From Promethearchaeota archaeon (GTDB lineage Archaea > Asgardarchaeota > Lokiarchaeia > Sigyniarchaeales > SOKP01), in contig DAOUVJ010000004.1 of NCBI GenBank assembly GCA_030667705.1, positions 1 to 52,204 on the forward strand: a stretch of 52,204 bases of DNA, given 5' to 3'. The notes beneath the pieces are model-generated. The model saw nothing but the letters and a program-made list of their open reading frames with translations. It ran no database searches and had not been told where the DNA came from. The translations under genes and the position numbers were made by a program. The first letter of the stretch is position 1; the number at the start of each line of letters is the position of its first letter. Positions 25,340 through 34,304 of the stretch are shown here, in pieces.

Positions 25340-25347
25340 TTTATATA
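25340..25347 (+). promoter_or_regulatory. Putative TATA box for the small zinc protein
   Basis: TTTATATA, 40 bases before the ATG at 25387, in a good position for an archaeal promoter with a short leader. Confidence 0.4.
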
Positions 25348-25386
25348 CTTTAATTTAGACAATAATCAAATTTATGGTGATTTAAA

Positions 25387-25572
25387 ATGAATTATTGCCA
25401 AATTTGTAAGCAAACAATCTTAGATAAAGATCTAAATAAAAACTATCAATTCACATTGGGAAATATGATTAACGGGAAGTTCTTAGGTTTAAAAAAACAA
25501 TATTTCCACGTTAGGTGTATGGAACTTGAAAAGAATAAAAATCCTAAAATAATTAGTATTTACAATCAATGA
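25387..25572 (+). CDS. 61-residue putative zinc-knuckle protein
   Basis: Starts MNYCQICKQTI with C4 and C7, and later has YFHVRCMEL with a His-x3-Cys-like pair. CxxC followed about 37 residues later by HxxC is the ligand pattern of a single treble-clef/LIM- or PARP-finger-like zinc site. The protein is basic and otherwise featureless. A well placed TATA box and a clean ATG support it being a real gene. Its last 7 bases overlap the convergent ATP-grasp gene. Function unknown. Confidence 0.6.
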   Translation: MNYCQICKQTILDKDLNKNYQFTLGNMINGKFLGLKKQYFHVRCMELEKNKNPKIISIYNQ

Positions 25573-26978
25573 TATTTAATTATTTTTTCCCAATTTGAAA
25601 AACTGATAATTTTTTCATAATTATTGACAATATTTCTAAATATAATGCAACTTAAGCAAAATAGGTCAACAAAATTTTCCCGTTGTAAATTAAGAATGCT
25701 TGCATTAGTTTTTGAAAAACCAAGTCCTCTGGTAACCTCAATCTGGCCATTAAAGCCGCTTAGATTTACAACAAATTCTTGTTTATTTTCCCCTTTTATA
25801 TAGGAACCACGAGAAATTCTTGCTAAACCTCCTATTGGTTTGATTATTCCACCTATTTGAGCAACATAAATTCTTAAATCATAAGTGTGTTTTCCACCTC
25901 TCCAGTTAATTAAGCAAAAATCTGCTAGTTCTTGTATTGTATAAGGAAAAGGATTTCGTTGATCTCCAAATTTATCATAGAATTCTTTTTGACTTGTTTT
26001 TATAATTCTCCTGATACCTTTTTTATTTTGACTTTGAGAGACAACTAAAACTCCTGCTCCTCCAGAACCTCCACTTGGTTTTATGATAAACGATTTCTGT
26101 TCCTTATTAATCAGAATTAATAATGTCTGAAGCAATTCCTTTTCTGAAAAACATTTTGTGAACATCAAGTGCTTTAAGTTAAATTCGCTAAGAACTTCTT
26201 GAGAAAAAGAGCTAGCTAAATATGTCAAAGATTTGTCATCCGTTATTTTAAAAATTGGATTTACTATCACTGTGTTAATTTCTCTATAATTATTAATTAT
26301 GTGGTTATTAAACGTAATATCATTAAATCGCCTTGCAATACCATCTCCAATTAAAACATGTACATTTTCTTCCTTAAATTTTACCCATTTATTGCTATAA
26401 GAGATATGATCAGAAATTTGATTATAATCCGCCACGAGAAAGATGAGTTCTGCTTTGTGTTTAGAATCGTAGTTATCTATATTAAAAATTTTTAAAGTAA
26501 ATCCTTCCTTTTTCAATCTTTTTCTTAAATACTCGATCATAATAACTTTTTCATGAATCAACCGGTCATCAATCGGTAGTCCAATGAGTATAAGAACTTT
26601 TTCTGTTTCTTGCTTTTTTTCTTGAATCGCATAGTTTATTGCTTGGTAATAACCCTGATAAAGCATTTCTTGTTGTTCCGTTGTTAGAATTGAAAGTCCT
26701 CGATGTGAGCCCCCATTAGTTTCTAAAAGAAAAAATTTCTTGCCATTGTGAGTATCACTAACCATAAAGTCAATACTACCAACATAAAAGGTGTCCTGTT
26801 GAGTTAAAATATTACCTTTTTTATTTTCTAACTTCTTTAATGCTTCAGATCGTATACCATCCACAAATGAGTCATCTTGTGACTGCCTTAAATCTGCAAA
26901 TGATATTAAATTAAGACCCAAGGATTCTCCTAATTTAATCAATTCTAAATCTGACTCAGTAATATTCTTAGACATCAA
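25566..26978 (-). CDS. Unusual ATP-grasp family protein, motif order apparently permuted
   Basis: 470 residues, no close family recognised. ATP-grasp hallmarks are present but not in the usual order. The C-terminal half has the nucleotide loop FIIKPSGGSGGAGVLVV (297-313), TYDLRIYV (365-372), an Arg-bearing strand GGLARIS (383-389) and EFVVNLSGFNG (401-411). The metal-binding strand pair that normally follows, with Asp and Glu-x-Asn, is not obvious there; a fitting GSIDFMVSD...FFLLETNGGSHRG lies near the N terminus (68-94). The middle (about 127-205) resembles a Rossmann-like pre-grasp domain. Such enzymes join a carboxylate to an amine or thiol through an acyl phosphate; the substrate is unknown. 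The gene lies 195 bases downstream of the Clp1 gene on the same strand. Confidence 0.65.
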   Translation of the reverse strand: MMSKNITESDLELIKLGESLGLNLISFADLRQSQDDSFVDGIRSEALKKLENKKGNILTQQDTFYVGSIDFMVSDTHNGKKFFLLETNGGSHRGLSILTTEQQEMLYQGYYQAINYAIQEKKQETEKVLILIGLPIDDRLIHEKVIMIEYLRKRLKKEGFTLKIFNIDNYDSKHKAELIFLVADYNQISDHISYSNKWVKFKEENVHVLIGDGIARRFNDITFNNHIINNYREINTVIVNPIFKITDDKSLTYLASSFSQEVLSEFNLKHLMFTKCFSEKELLQTLLILINKEQKSFIIKPSGGSGGAGVLVVSQSQNKKGIRRIIKTSQKEFYDKFGDQRNPFPYTIQELADFCLINWRGGKHTYDLRIYVAQIGGIIKPIGGLARISRGSYIKGENKQEFVVNLSGFNGQIEVTRGLGFSKTNASILNLQRENFVDLFCLSCIIFRNIVNNYEKIISFSNWEKIIKYH

Positions 26979-27173
26979 ATTTAGAAATTTAGTAAATAAA
27001 TTATCTTCTAAAAAAAATCACCCATTATTATCAGATATTGTGAATTTAAGAAACGTATAGTTATAATTTTTTGCATAATAACTACTCGAGATTACTACTA
27101 GAGCTACTACTACAAAATAAAAAAAAGAATGAGATAAGCAATTTATCAAACCAAAAACAAGATAGGAGGAAGG

Positions 27174-28379
27174 TTAGAGGTATAAATAACCTTGATGATT
27201 GCCCTTCGTGCTTAATCTCAAACTTCCAAGAACAATTTTCTTTACTTGTGATATCTCCTTATAATTCAAATCTGAAAAGAATAAAATATACTTTTTCTCG
27301 AGATTGATTACAAAAAGCAAACCAATTTTGATTAATTTGGAATCTTCTGTCATTAATGAAATTATTACATAATGGTAAGGTAAGTTAACTAAACCCCCAA
27401 CATTAATTTCTTGTTCAATTAACGTGTTGTTTTCCAAATCAAAATCCATTTTAATGAATTTAATATCTTTTAAGGGCATGGAAATTTTTCTATAATTTTC
27501 TAAAATTTTCGCAAATTGGCTTTGTCTTAAAAATCTTCTTTCTTCCTTATCCTTTTCATAAAAATACTTGTTTTCTTGTTTAATTAGAAATATTTTTCTC
27601 TTTTTTGATTTAGAGGCGCTTTTCTCAATCTCTTTTAATTCTTCAATATCATCGTCATGTAATACAATGATAATATCTGGATCAACAGTTTCTATGAAAT
27701 AATTCTTATAAACGATTCCGGCCTCAGTTTTTATCCAACCATCACTGTCAATCAATATAACATTTGTATCTTTATGATTTTCTAAATAATTTTCAATTAA
27801 ACTATTACAAGAATGTGCGACAATGAATTTAAAATTTGATTTGGGAAATGTACTCCCGATAAATATCGTTTCTTCAGTCTGGATATTTACACTTGAAATT
27901 ATGTAATCCTTAATTTCCCCAATATTTAGAGTTGTAGGAAGATATATCATTTGTTGACCTAAATCTGAATCAAGATATCCTCCTTTGTATCCTGCTCTTA
28001 ATATATTATTTGCTAAATATTTAATTAAGGTAGTTTTCCCACCACTTATCCCTAACACCATTACTTTTAATGGATTCAGCTCACCCTTCTTTTTTATTTC
28101 CTCTAGAACTTTATCCTTAATATCTTCCCATTCCTTAATGATGCTATTTTCTTCTATTTCTATCAAATTATCCTTATTATTAGTATAAACATCTAATTTA
28201 GAGGATTCTACTGAAAAGAGGGGATAAACATTTGCACCTGGAACGATTAATACATTATTTTCTTCAATTTTGTCGGGAACAAAAATCTTACCAAAAACTT
28301 CGATCTTTCCCTCCACTAAAACAACTCGTGTAGGACCTTGAACCAATAATGTGTGACCTTTTGAAATATTCTTTATCAT
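27174..28379 (-). CDS. Clp1/Grc3-type polynucleotide 5'-kinase with a shortened P-loop
   Basis: 401 residues with the Clp1 plan: N-terminal beta domain (about 1-90, GPTRVVLVEGKIEVFG, VPGANVYPLF), central P-loop kinase, C-terminal beta domain (about 315-401, ending KIVLGSLRLSTKGNHQGYLYL). The family phosphorylates 5'-OH ends of RNA/DNA and in eukaryotes works in tRNA splicing, mRNA 3' processing (Clp1) and rRNA processing (Grc3). The acidic motif YLDSDLGQQ (136-144) matches the family's DxDxGQ. The P-loop reads VMVLGISGGKTTL: G110-x3-GK instead of G-x4-GK, one residue short of the family form (as in GPVDSGKST). Kinase activity is therefore uncertain. Confidence 0.85.
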   Translation of the reverse strand: MIKNISKGHTLLVQGPTRVVLVEGKIEVFGKIFVPDKIEENNVLIVPGANVYPLFSVESSKLDVYTNNKDNLIEIEENSIIKEWEDIKDKVLEEIKKKGELNPLKVMVLGISGGKTTLIKYLANNILRAGYKGGYLDSDLGQQMIYLPTTLNIGEIKDYIISSVNIQTEETIFIGSTFPKSNFKFIVAHSCNSLIENYLENHKDTNVILIDSDGWIKTEAGIVYKNYFIETVDPDIIIVLHDDDIEELKEIEKSASKSKKRKIFLIKQENKYFYEKDKEERRFLRQSQFAKILENYRKISMPLKDIKFIKMDFDLENNTLIEQEINVGGLVNLPYHYVIISLMTEDSKLIKIGLLFVINLEKKYILFFSDLNYKEISQVKKIVLGSLRLSTKGNHQGYLYL

Positions 28380-28469
28380 AAATTACTCATTTCTATAATA
28401 GTTTTGTTAAAACCATAACATACTCAATTAATATAATTAATTAAAAGAAATATACTTTATTTTTCTCTT

Positions 28470-28916
28470 TCAAATTTTAAGTTCATAAATATGAAGGATA
28501 TCTTGAAATCCTAATTTTGTAAATAAAATTGTTGCTGTTTTATCTAAATTAGGAATAAGAGCTAACCTTATTGATTGAATGTGATTACTCTTAAAATAAT
28601 CAATTATATTTCTCATTATCAGTTCTCCTATTCCAGTTCTTCTTTTATCTTCTAATACTATTATATTCGAAACATATCCAAATTTAAAACCATTGCCTGA
28701 GCTCTTTACGGAGCATTGCGCTATGCCTAAAACACTCGGATTACTTTTTTCATCGAAAGCAACGATAACTTTAGATTGTGAATCAGAAAACATTCTTTCC
28801 GTTAAACTTTTTCTCCATCTTTCTTCATTGAAATCTTTACCTTTTACTAAGCAAAGTTGTTTCATTAATGAAGTGATCTCATCTACGTCACCTTCAGAAA
28901 ATTCTCGAATAATCAT
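28470..28916 (-). CDS. GNAT-family N-acetyltransferase
   Basis: 148 residues. It starts MIIREFSEGDVDEITSLM, has the central strand FGYVSNIIVLEDKRRTGIGE with the acetyl-CoA pyrophosphate loop RRTGIG, and ends with TATILFTKLGFQDILHIYEL, the usual C-terminal GF motif. It transfers an acetyl group from acetyl-CoA to an amine of unknown identity. It stands 90 bases upstream of the Clp1 gene on the same strand; cotranscription is possible. Confidence 0.88.
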   Translation of the reverse strand: MIIREFSEGDVDEITSLMKQLCLVKGKDFNEERWRKSLTERMFSDSQSKVIVAFDEKSNPSVLGIAQCSVKSSGNGFKFGYVSNIIVLEDKRRTGIGELIMRNIIDYFKSNHIQSIRLALIPNLDKTATILFTKLGFQDILHIYELKI

Positions 28917-29027
28917 TATTTATTAGCTTAAATCAAAAAACTTGTAAATATAATATCTAAAATAAATTCTCTAATAAATGATTTTTTTTTTTAAATCATC
29001 CTTAAGATAAAAATTATCACAATTTTG

Positions 29028-29555
29028 TTATTTTTTAAATTTTTGATAACAAGGAATGCACATTTTGTTCTCTTGATAGTCGATCATTCTCGAACTCATC
29101 GTTAATTCTTTACAGATTTCACATGATATAGATTCTTCTATTTGAGCTTTTGGCGGAGGGTTATAGTCCACTACTTCTATATCGAATACATCTTCAAGGT
29201 TAGATTCTAATAATAATTTAACTCTTTCATCTCTATTAGCTTTCTGTTTATCAAAAAAGGTATTCTTTAAGGATAATCTCACACCTTTTTTTGCTTTTCT
29301 ACTAAAAATAGTAAAGTTATTTTTCCCATAATCTCGATGGATTAAATTACCTTTTCCAAAAGTTGTGCCTAATATGGCTTGTAGTGCATCTACGCTACAA
29401 TTATCCGTTTCTACCACTGCTACTAGTTCTTCATCTGGAGAATGCTCAAATCCATTTTCAATGGCATATTTTGCAACTAATACACCTATAGCAACTCCTG
29501 GACAAATATGTCCGTGAAATATCGTTGCTTTTTTCATTAATTCACTTATATCCAT
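29028..29555 (-). CDS. FmdE-family protein (formylmethanofuran dehydrogenase subunit E-like)
   Basis: 175 residues from ATG 29555; an AAAGGA ribosome site lies 9 bases ahead, which makes this start better than the TTG at 29564. FHGHICPGVAIGVLVAKYA is the diagnostic FmdE N terminus with its conserved His and Cys, followed by ETDNCSVDALQAILGTTFGKGN. A C-terminal zinc ribbon has CEIC and CIPC (about 143-170). FmdE proteins accompany tungsten/molybdenum formylmethanofuran dehydrogenases in methanogens, but many archaea without methanogenesis carry stand-alone copies with no proven role. No other fmd/fwd gene is in the window. Confidence 0.88.
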   Translation of the reverse strand: MDISELMKKATIFHGHICPGVAIGVLVAKYAIENGFEHSPDEELVAVVETDNCSVDALQAILGTTFGKGNLIHRDYGKNNFTIFSRKAKKGVRLSLKNTFFDKQKANRDERVKLLLESNLEDVFDIEVVDYNPPPKAQIEESISCEICKELTMSSRMIDYQENKMCIPCYQKFKK

Positions 29556-29621
29556 TTTGATCAATCCTTTAGGGGAAGTTAAATTCTTGTTTTTATTTAT
29601 TAATCGAAATTCTTAACCCTA

Positions 29622-29843
29622 TCATTTCAAAAAATTACTTTTAATTTCTAGAAATCTCTTTTTAGTTCTCTCTGCATCATCCGTATTATTACATTTCCTG
29701 TACATTGAATAGGCTTGATTCAGAAGCTCCAATGCTTTCTTAAATTCTTTAGTCTTAAAATGATTTTCAGATAATTCAACAAGATAATCTCCTTTGTTTT
29801 GAAAAAATTTCATGAAATCCTTTTCAGTATTTATATTTGCCAT
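29622..29843 (-). CDS. Small TPR-like helical protein
   Basis: 73 residues, two to three amphipathic helices. FKTKEFKKALELLNQAYSMY has the residue spacing of a tetratricopeptide repeat, followed by DDAERTKKRFLEI as a partial second helix pair. No other domain is visible. It lies between the FmdE and Gfo/Idh genes on the same strand, with 66 and 82 bases to its neighbours, so operon membership is uncertain. Probably a protein-interaction module. Confidence 0.55.
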   Translation of the reverse strand: MANINTEKDFMKFFQNKGDYLVELSENHFKTKEFKKALELLNQAYSMYRKCNNTDDAERTKKRFLEIKSNFLK

Positions 29844-29925
29844 AATTTCACTTATGTTAAATTGGTAGATCGTGATATATTATACTTATAAACTTCATAG
29901 TAATAAAATTACCTAAATAATCTTT

Positions 29926-31362
29926 TTAATTATTTCCAGCTTGGGTACGAAAATTTTTCATATTTATAATAGTTCCCTTCAAACGGGATTCATTGGCAGC
30001 AAACGCCATCAAATGGCTTTCCATGCTCTCACGAGCGTTGGTTAAAGGTTGGTGTTTATTCGGATCGAGTATTGCATTAATAAATTCCTCAATAAGATTA
30101 TAATCACCTCCTCCATGACCAGATGAGTCTGAAGATAAATAATTTTTGAAAATTGTTTCCTCAGAACCTGAATGATGATCTCTCAGTAAAATTTGCTGAT
30201 ATGAATCACCGAATTCTCCTATCAAAGTAGCTTTTGTTCCATCAATTCTTAATGTACGACCTTCCCGATCACTGAATCCATGCATCGTTAAAGTAGCCGT
30301 CACGTCATTCTCAAATTCAATATTCACTATTTGATGATCTACTACATCATTATCGCATTTATAAACACATCTTCCATAAGAACTTCGTTTTAATATCGAC
30401 ATTTTCGCTTCGTTAGAATAATCTCCTAAACTTTCCTCGGGTTGTCCAAAGTACATTGGCTCCACTGGCCAATCTTTCCAATTTACTAACGGTTTTAGTG
30501 ATTTAATTATTGTTGATAAAATTTTTAAAGATTTAGGATGGTTTTTCCTTAAGTTTGAAACAAATTTGTAAAATAATTTTTGGCTATGTTTCAAAATTTG
30601 AAGAATAGGCTCTATATCAATATATATTCTTGGGGCATAATACAAACAAGAATCTTCAATCGGACATCCTTCAACACAAAAATCAGGAGCACTTTCTGGA
30701 GCATTTTCTCGTTTAAAGTGTTTTAAATTTCCAAAGGAACTAATATTTTTTGGAAGAGAACCAACCAACCAAAATAGTAAATCTAGATCATGGCAACATT
30801 TTGCTAAGATCATTGGAGACGATTGTTCAACATTTCTCCAATTACCACGAACAAAACTGTGCGCAATATGATACCAACTTACATTTTCCCTATGAGAAAT
30901 ATTAATTATTTCACCTAAAGAACCTTGTTTGATGGTATTATTAATTGTCGAGAAAAAATTTGTATATCTTAAAACGTGTCCAATCACTAAAATATTACCA
31001 GATTCTTCAACTTTTTTGATTATGCTAATACATCCGTCAAGAGTATGAGCCATTGGTTTTTCCAGCAGAACGTGGTAATCTCTTCCTAAAGCCATAATCG
31101 TGGGTTCAATGTGAAGTTGATCTTGAGTACAAATGAAAGCAACGTCTGCTAACTTTTCTTCAGCAAGCAGTCCTTCCCAAGTATCAAAACATAATTCTGG
31201 AGGGATCTCATGTAACAATGCAAATTTATCTAATCTTGAAGAAATAGGTTCAGCTACAGCAACAAATTTCAATTTGTCTTTATTTTCAAGAGCATATTGA
31301 CCATAAACAGTCATCCCACGATTTCCTGTTCCAATTAATATAGCTTTTATTGGTAATTCCAT
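29926..31362 (-). CDS. Gfo/Idh/MocA-family NAD(P)-dependent oxidoreductase
   Basis: 478 residues. The N-terminal Rossmann motif is ILIGTGNRGMTVYG-like, followed by the family's ADVAFICTQDQLHIEP and LLEKPMAHTLDG (lysine-proline at the active site). The C-terminal half has a cysteine-bearing insertion (FCVEGCPIEDSCLYYAPR, about 238-255) known from a larger subgroup of the family. Such enzymes oxidise or reduce sugars, inositol or related alcohols. It begins 10 bases after the chorismate synthase stop, with AAGGAGAG as ribosome site overlapping that stop, so the two genes are most likely one transcript. Confidence 0.9.
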   Translation of the reverse strand: MELPIKAILIGTGNRGMTVYGQYALENKDKLKFVAVAEPISSRLDKFALLHEIPPELCFDTWEGLLAEEKLADVAFICTQDQLHIEPTIMALGRDYHVLLEKPMAHTLDGCISIIKKVEESGNILVIGHVLRYTNFFSTINNTIKQGSLGEIINISHRENVSWYHIAHSFVRGNWRNVEQSSPMILAKCCHDLDLLFWLVGSLPKNISSFGNLKHFKRENAPESAPDFCVEGCPIEDSCLYYAPRIYIDIEPILQILKHSQKLFYKFVSNLRKNHPKSLKILSTIIKSLKPLVNWKDWPVEPMYFGQPEESLGDYSNEAKMSILKRSSYGRCVYKCDNDVVDHQIVNIEFENDVTATLTMHGFSDREGRTLRIDGTKATLIGEFGDSYQQILLRDHHSGSEETIFKNYLSSDSSGHGGGDYNLIEEFINAILDPNKHQPLTNARESMESHLMAFAANESRLKGTIINMKNFRTQAGNN

Positions 31363-31372
31363 AAATCTCTCC

Positions 31373-32473
31373 TTAGTTCAAAATAGAAGGAATTATTCCC
31401 TCTACCAATAAAAAGTCTACTAATGTTATAGCCGTCATTGCTTCAACCACGACAACAGCTCTTGGTACAATGCAGGGATCATGTTTTCCTTCAATTCTAA
31501 TGTTGATATTTTCTTTAGTTTTAATATTTACAGATTGTTGAGAAATCCCTATACTAGGAGTTGGTTTGATCGCTACATTGAATTCTATTGGCATACCAGT
31601 TGAAATTCCACCAATAATACCTCCAGAATCATTTTTTGTGGTTTTAATATCATCATTATCAAAAATCCAAGGATCATTATGTTCTGAACCTTTCATTAAT
31701 GAAGCATTAAAACCTGCACCAAATTCAATACCCCTTACAGCAGGAATTGAGAACATCGCTTTACTTAAGTTTGATTCAAGACTATTAAAAATCGGACCAC
31801 CAATGCCTGACGGGAAATTATGAACTATGCATTTTATGGTTCCACCTATTGAATCTTTATCGTGCATAACTGTTTTAACTTTATCTTCCATATTTTTTGA
31901 TAATTCAGGATTAAGGGCTCTTACTGGCGAATTTTCCCGAATCTGTAGCAATTTTTCCTCACTTTCTATACTGTAATCCTTAATATCAAAAATATTTCCA
32001 ATACTTTTTGTGTAGGAAAAAATTGAAATGTTTTTTATCTTAAGAAGTTGCTTTGCTATTGCACCAGCTATAACAAAACCTGCAGTTATCCTTCCCGAAA
32101 ATCTTCCAGAGCCCCTATAATCCGCAAATCCGCCATATTTTCTCAATGCAACATAATCCACATGAGAAGGTCTAATTTTAACTTGATCATATTTTGAGGA
32201 GTTAAAATCTTCATTCTCAATTATAAAGCATAAAGGTGCTCCCGTTGTTTTCCCATTAAATATTCCTGATAGAGGTTTGGCAATGTCTCTCTCACTTCGA
32301 GGAGACGTTATTTCTGATTGAGCAGGTCTTCTTAGTTCGAGTTCTTTTTGTATTAAATTTAAATCGAAATCCAAACCAGCTGGAACACCATCAATAATTA
32401 TACCAATCACTTCCCCATGACTTTCTCCAAAGGATGTGATTCTGAAAATTTGACCTAAAGAATTATCAGCCAA
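31373..32473 (-). CDS. aroC: Chorismate synthase
   Basis: 366 residues. It catalyses the last shikimate step, EPSP to chorismate, with reduced FMN. Signatures: FRITSFGESHGEVIG, DLNLIQKELELRRPAQSE with the following SPRSERD, RPSHVDYVALRKYGGFADYR and GSGRFSGRITAG. Length is normal. The EPSP synthase gene is divergent, only 72 bases away, so the shared spacer probably holds both promoters. Gfo/Idh follows directly downstream. Confidence 0.96.
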   Translation of the reverse strand: MADNSLGQIFRITSFGESHGEVIGIIIDGVPAGLDFDLNLIQKELELRRPAQSEITSPRSERDIAKPLSGIFNGKTTGAPLCFIIENEDFNSSKYDQVKIRPSHVDYVALRKYGGFADYRGSGRFSGRITAGFVIAGAIAKQLLKIKNISIFSYTKSIGNIFDIKDYSIESEEKLLQIRENSPVRALNPELSKNMEDKVKTVMHDKDSIGGTIKCIVHNFPSGIGGPIFNSLESNLSKAMFSIPAVRGIEFGAGFNASLMKGSEHNDPWIFDNDDIKTTKNDSGGIIGGISTGMPIEFNVAIKPTPSIGISQQSVNIKTKENINIRIEGKHDPCIVPRAVVVVEAMTAITLVDFLLVEGIIPSILN

Positions 32474-32545
32474 TGAATATCACAATAGAACTATTTGATG
32501 ATTAATTAATTACTTTGATATTTTATTAATTCTTTTTTATGAATT

Positions 32546-33868
32546 ATGGACTTAAACATAACTCCAACTAATCGATTTCAAGGTGAAATTAAAGCCCCTG
32601 CCTCAAAAAGTTATTCTCATCGTGCTTTTTTAGTAGCTAGTATAGCAAGTGGACCAAGTATAATTAAAAATGCTTTAACTTCTGGAGATGTTAAAATTAC
32701 GCTAGATGGATTGAGAACATTTGGTGTAAAAATAGATAAATTAAAAGAAAACTATTATAAAGTTGAAAACCGAGCTAAAATATTAAAACAAAAAGAAATG
32801 CTTTTAGATTGTAAGAATTCAGGTACAAGTATAAGATTTTTTAGCGCTATGTCTTTGTTAATAGATGGTGGTATTAATATTACTGGAAAATTTTTTACGA
32901 GAAATCGACCTATTCTTCCATTATTAAATTCCTTGGAAAATTTTGGAGCTATCCATGATATTTCTAATAAAATATTACATATTGAAAGAAAAGAGGAAAA
33001 ATGTAATATTATTCATATCCCTGGTCATATAAGTTCACAGTTTATTTCTGCTCTCTTAATGATAAGCCCCATTATTCCATGTGGAAAATGTAACTCTGTT
33101 GAGATTAATGTAGTGACTCCCTTTTCATCTTATCCTTATATAGAAATTACAATTGACGTTTTAAAATCTTTTGGAGTTCATGTAGATGAAATAATAAATG
33201 AAGATAATACCGCTAAATATTATGTTTCTAATCCTCAACGATTTATAGCAACTGAATTTACTGTTCCTGGAGATTTCTCATCAATCGCTTTTATTATTGC
33301 TACTGTTGTCATTTCCACCGTTGACTCTCAAGTTATCATAAAAAATTTAGATTTTGATAAACCTCAAGGAGATAAAAGATTTATCACTATTCTCCAAGAA
33401 ATGGGTGCGGATATTGAGGTAAATAGAACTCAAGGTCAGCTTATTGTAAGAGGAAATATAAATAAAAATGTTTTAAAGGGTATTGAAATAGACTGTAATG
33501 GGATTCCTGATCTTTTTCCAATTTTATGTATAATAGGCGCATTTGCTACGTCTAAAACAATTCTTTATAATATATCATCTTTAAAATATAAAGAAAGCGA
33601 TAGAATTAGTGTAATGTTGCGAGAATTGAAAAAAATGGGAGTCGAAGTAGAATATAATGAAGAAATCCTTATAATACATCATTGTGATAAGCTTGTGGGT
33701 ACTTTTATAAACCACGAAGATGATCATAGAATAGCAATGGCGTTTACCATAGCGGCATTACATGCGAGCTCAAAATCTAGAATTAAAAATGCTGAAATTT
33801 TTCAAGATTCTTATCCTGATTTTATTCAAGATATGAATAAATTAGGTGCAAAATTAGAATTAGTATAA
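32546..33868 (+). CDS. aroA: 3-phosphoshikimate 1-carboxyvinyltransferase (EPSP synthase)
   Basis: 440 residues. It joins shikimate 3-phosphate and phosphoenolpyruvate. Characteristic parts: APASKSYSHRAFLVASIASG near the N terminus, KNSGTSIRFFSAM, RNRPILPLLNSLENFGA, and the C-terminal KYKESDRISVMLRELKKMG with DDHRIAMA. Both pseudo-symmetric domains are complete. It is divergent from chorismate synthase, the next enzyme of the pathway, and converges on the uS9 gene 14 bases beyond its stop. Confidence 0.96.
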   Translation: MDLNITPTNRFQGEIKAPASKSYSHRAFLVASIASGPSIIKNALTSGDVKITLDGLRTFGVKIDKLKENYYKVENRAKILKQKEMLLDCKNSGTSIRFFSAMSLLIDGGINITGKFFTRNRPILPLLNSLENFGAIHDISNKILHIERKEEKCNIIHIPGHISSQFISALLMISPIIPCGKCNSVEINVVTPFSSYPYIEITIDVLKSFGVHVDEIINEDNTAKYYVSNPQRFIATEFTVPGDFSSIAFIIATVVISTVDSQVIIKNLDFDKPQGDKRFITILQEMGADIEVNRTQGQLIVRGNINKNVLKGIEIDCNGIPDLFPILCIIGAFATSKTILYNISSLKYKESDRISVMLRELKKMGVEVEYNEEILIIHHCDKLVGTFINHEDDHRIAMAFTIAALHASSKSRIKNAEIFQDSYPDFIQDMNKLGAKLELV

Positions 33869-33882
33869 TTTTTACCAAGAAA

Positions 33883-34299
33883 TTATCTAAATGATTTCTG
33901 GCGTCTTGCTCGAGCTTTCCTACCACCAAAGTGTTTTGGTTCAACTCTTCTTGAATCACCAGAAAGAAGAGATTCATCATATTCGCGAAAGGTCCTTTCA
34001 ATTGTCTTTGTGCCAATAAATTTATGTATTGCTTTCGCAATAGCAATTCGGACAGCATCAGTTTGGCTCATTATTCCCCCGCCTTTCACTTTGATTGAAA
34101 TATCGCACTTCTCAAGTTTAGGATGGGTTACAACTTCCAGAACTTCTTTAATCCTTAATTTACCAATTTCGGGCTCGTATATATCTAATGGGACATTATT
34201 TATTTTAATTAACCCTTTCGCAGGAAATTCTAATGTAGCTCTAGCAATAGCTGATTTTCTCTTTCCTGCAGATTGTACATATTTAACTTTTTCTGACAT
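33883..34299 (-). CDS. rps9: Small subunit ribosomal protein uS9
   Basis: 138 residues. It starts YVQSAGKRKSAIARATLEFP after a short N terminus and ends with the very basic GGRKARARRQKSFR that reaches the P-site tRNA. The last gene of the standard archaeal block rpoD - eL18 - uL13 - uS9; it starts only 5 bases after the uL13 stop. Confidence 0.97.
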   Translation of the reverse strand: MSEKVKYVQSAGKRKSAIARATLEFPAKGLIKINNVPLDIYEPEIGKLRIKEVLEVVTHPKLEKCDISIKVKGGGIMSQTDAVRIAIAKAIHKFIGTKTIERTFREYDESLLSGDSRRVEPKHFGGRKARARRQKSFR

Positions 34300-34304
34300 C
34301 TTTT

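Noticed and set aside
27071-27307. 78-codon plus-strand ORF overlapping the Clp1 gene
   Set aside because: More than half lies antisense to well-conserved Clp1 coding sequence, and its translation is low-complexity with no motif.
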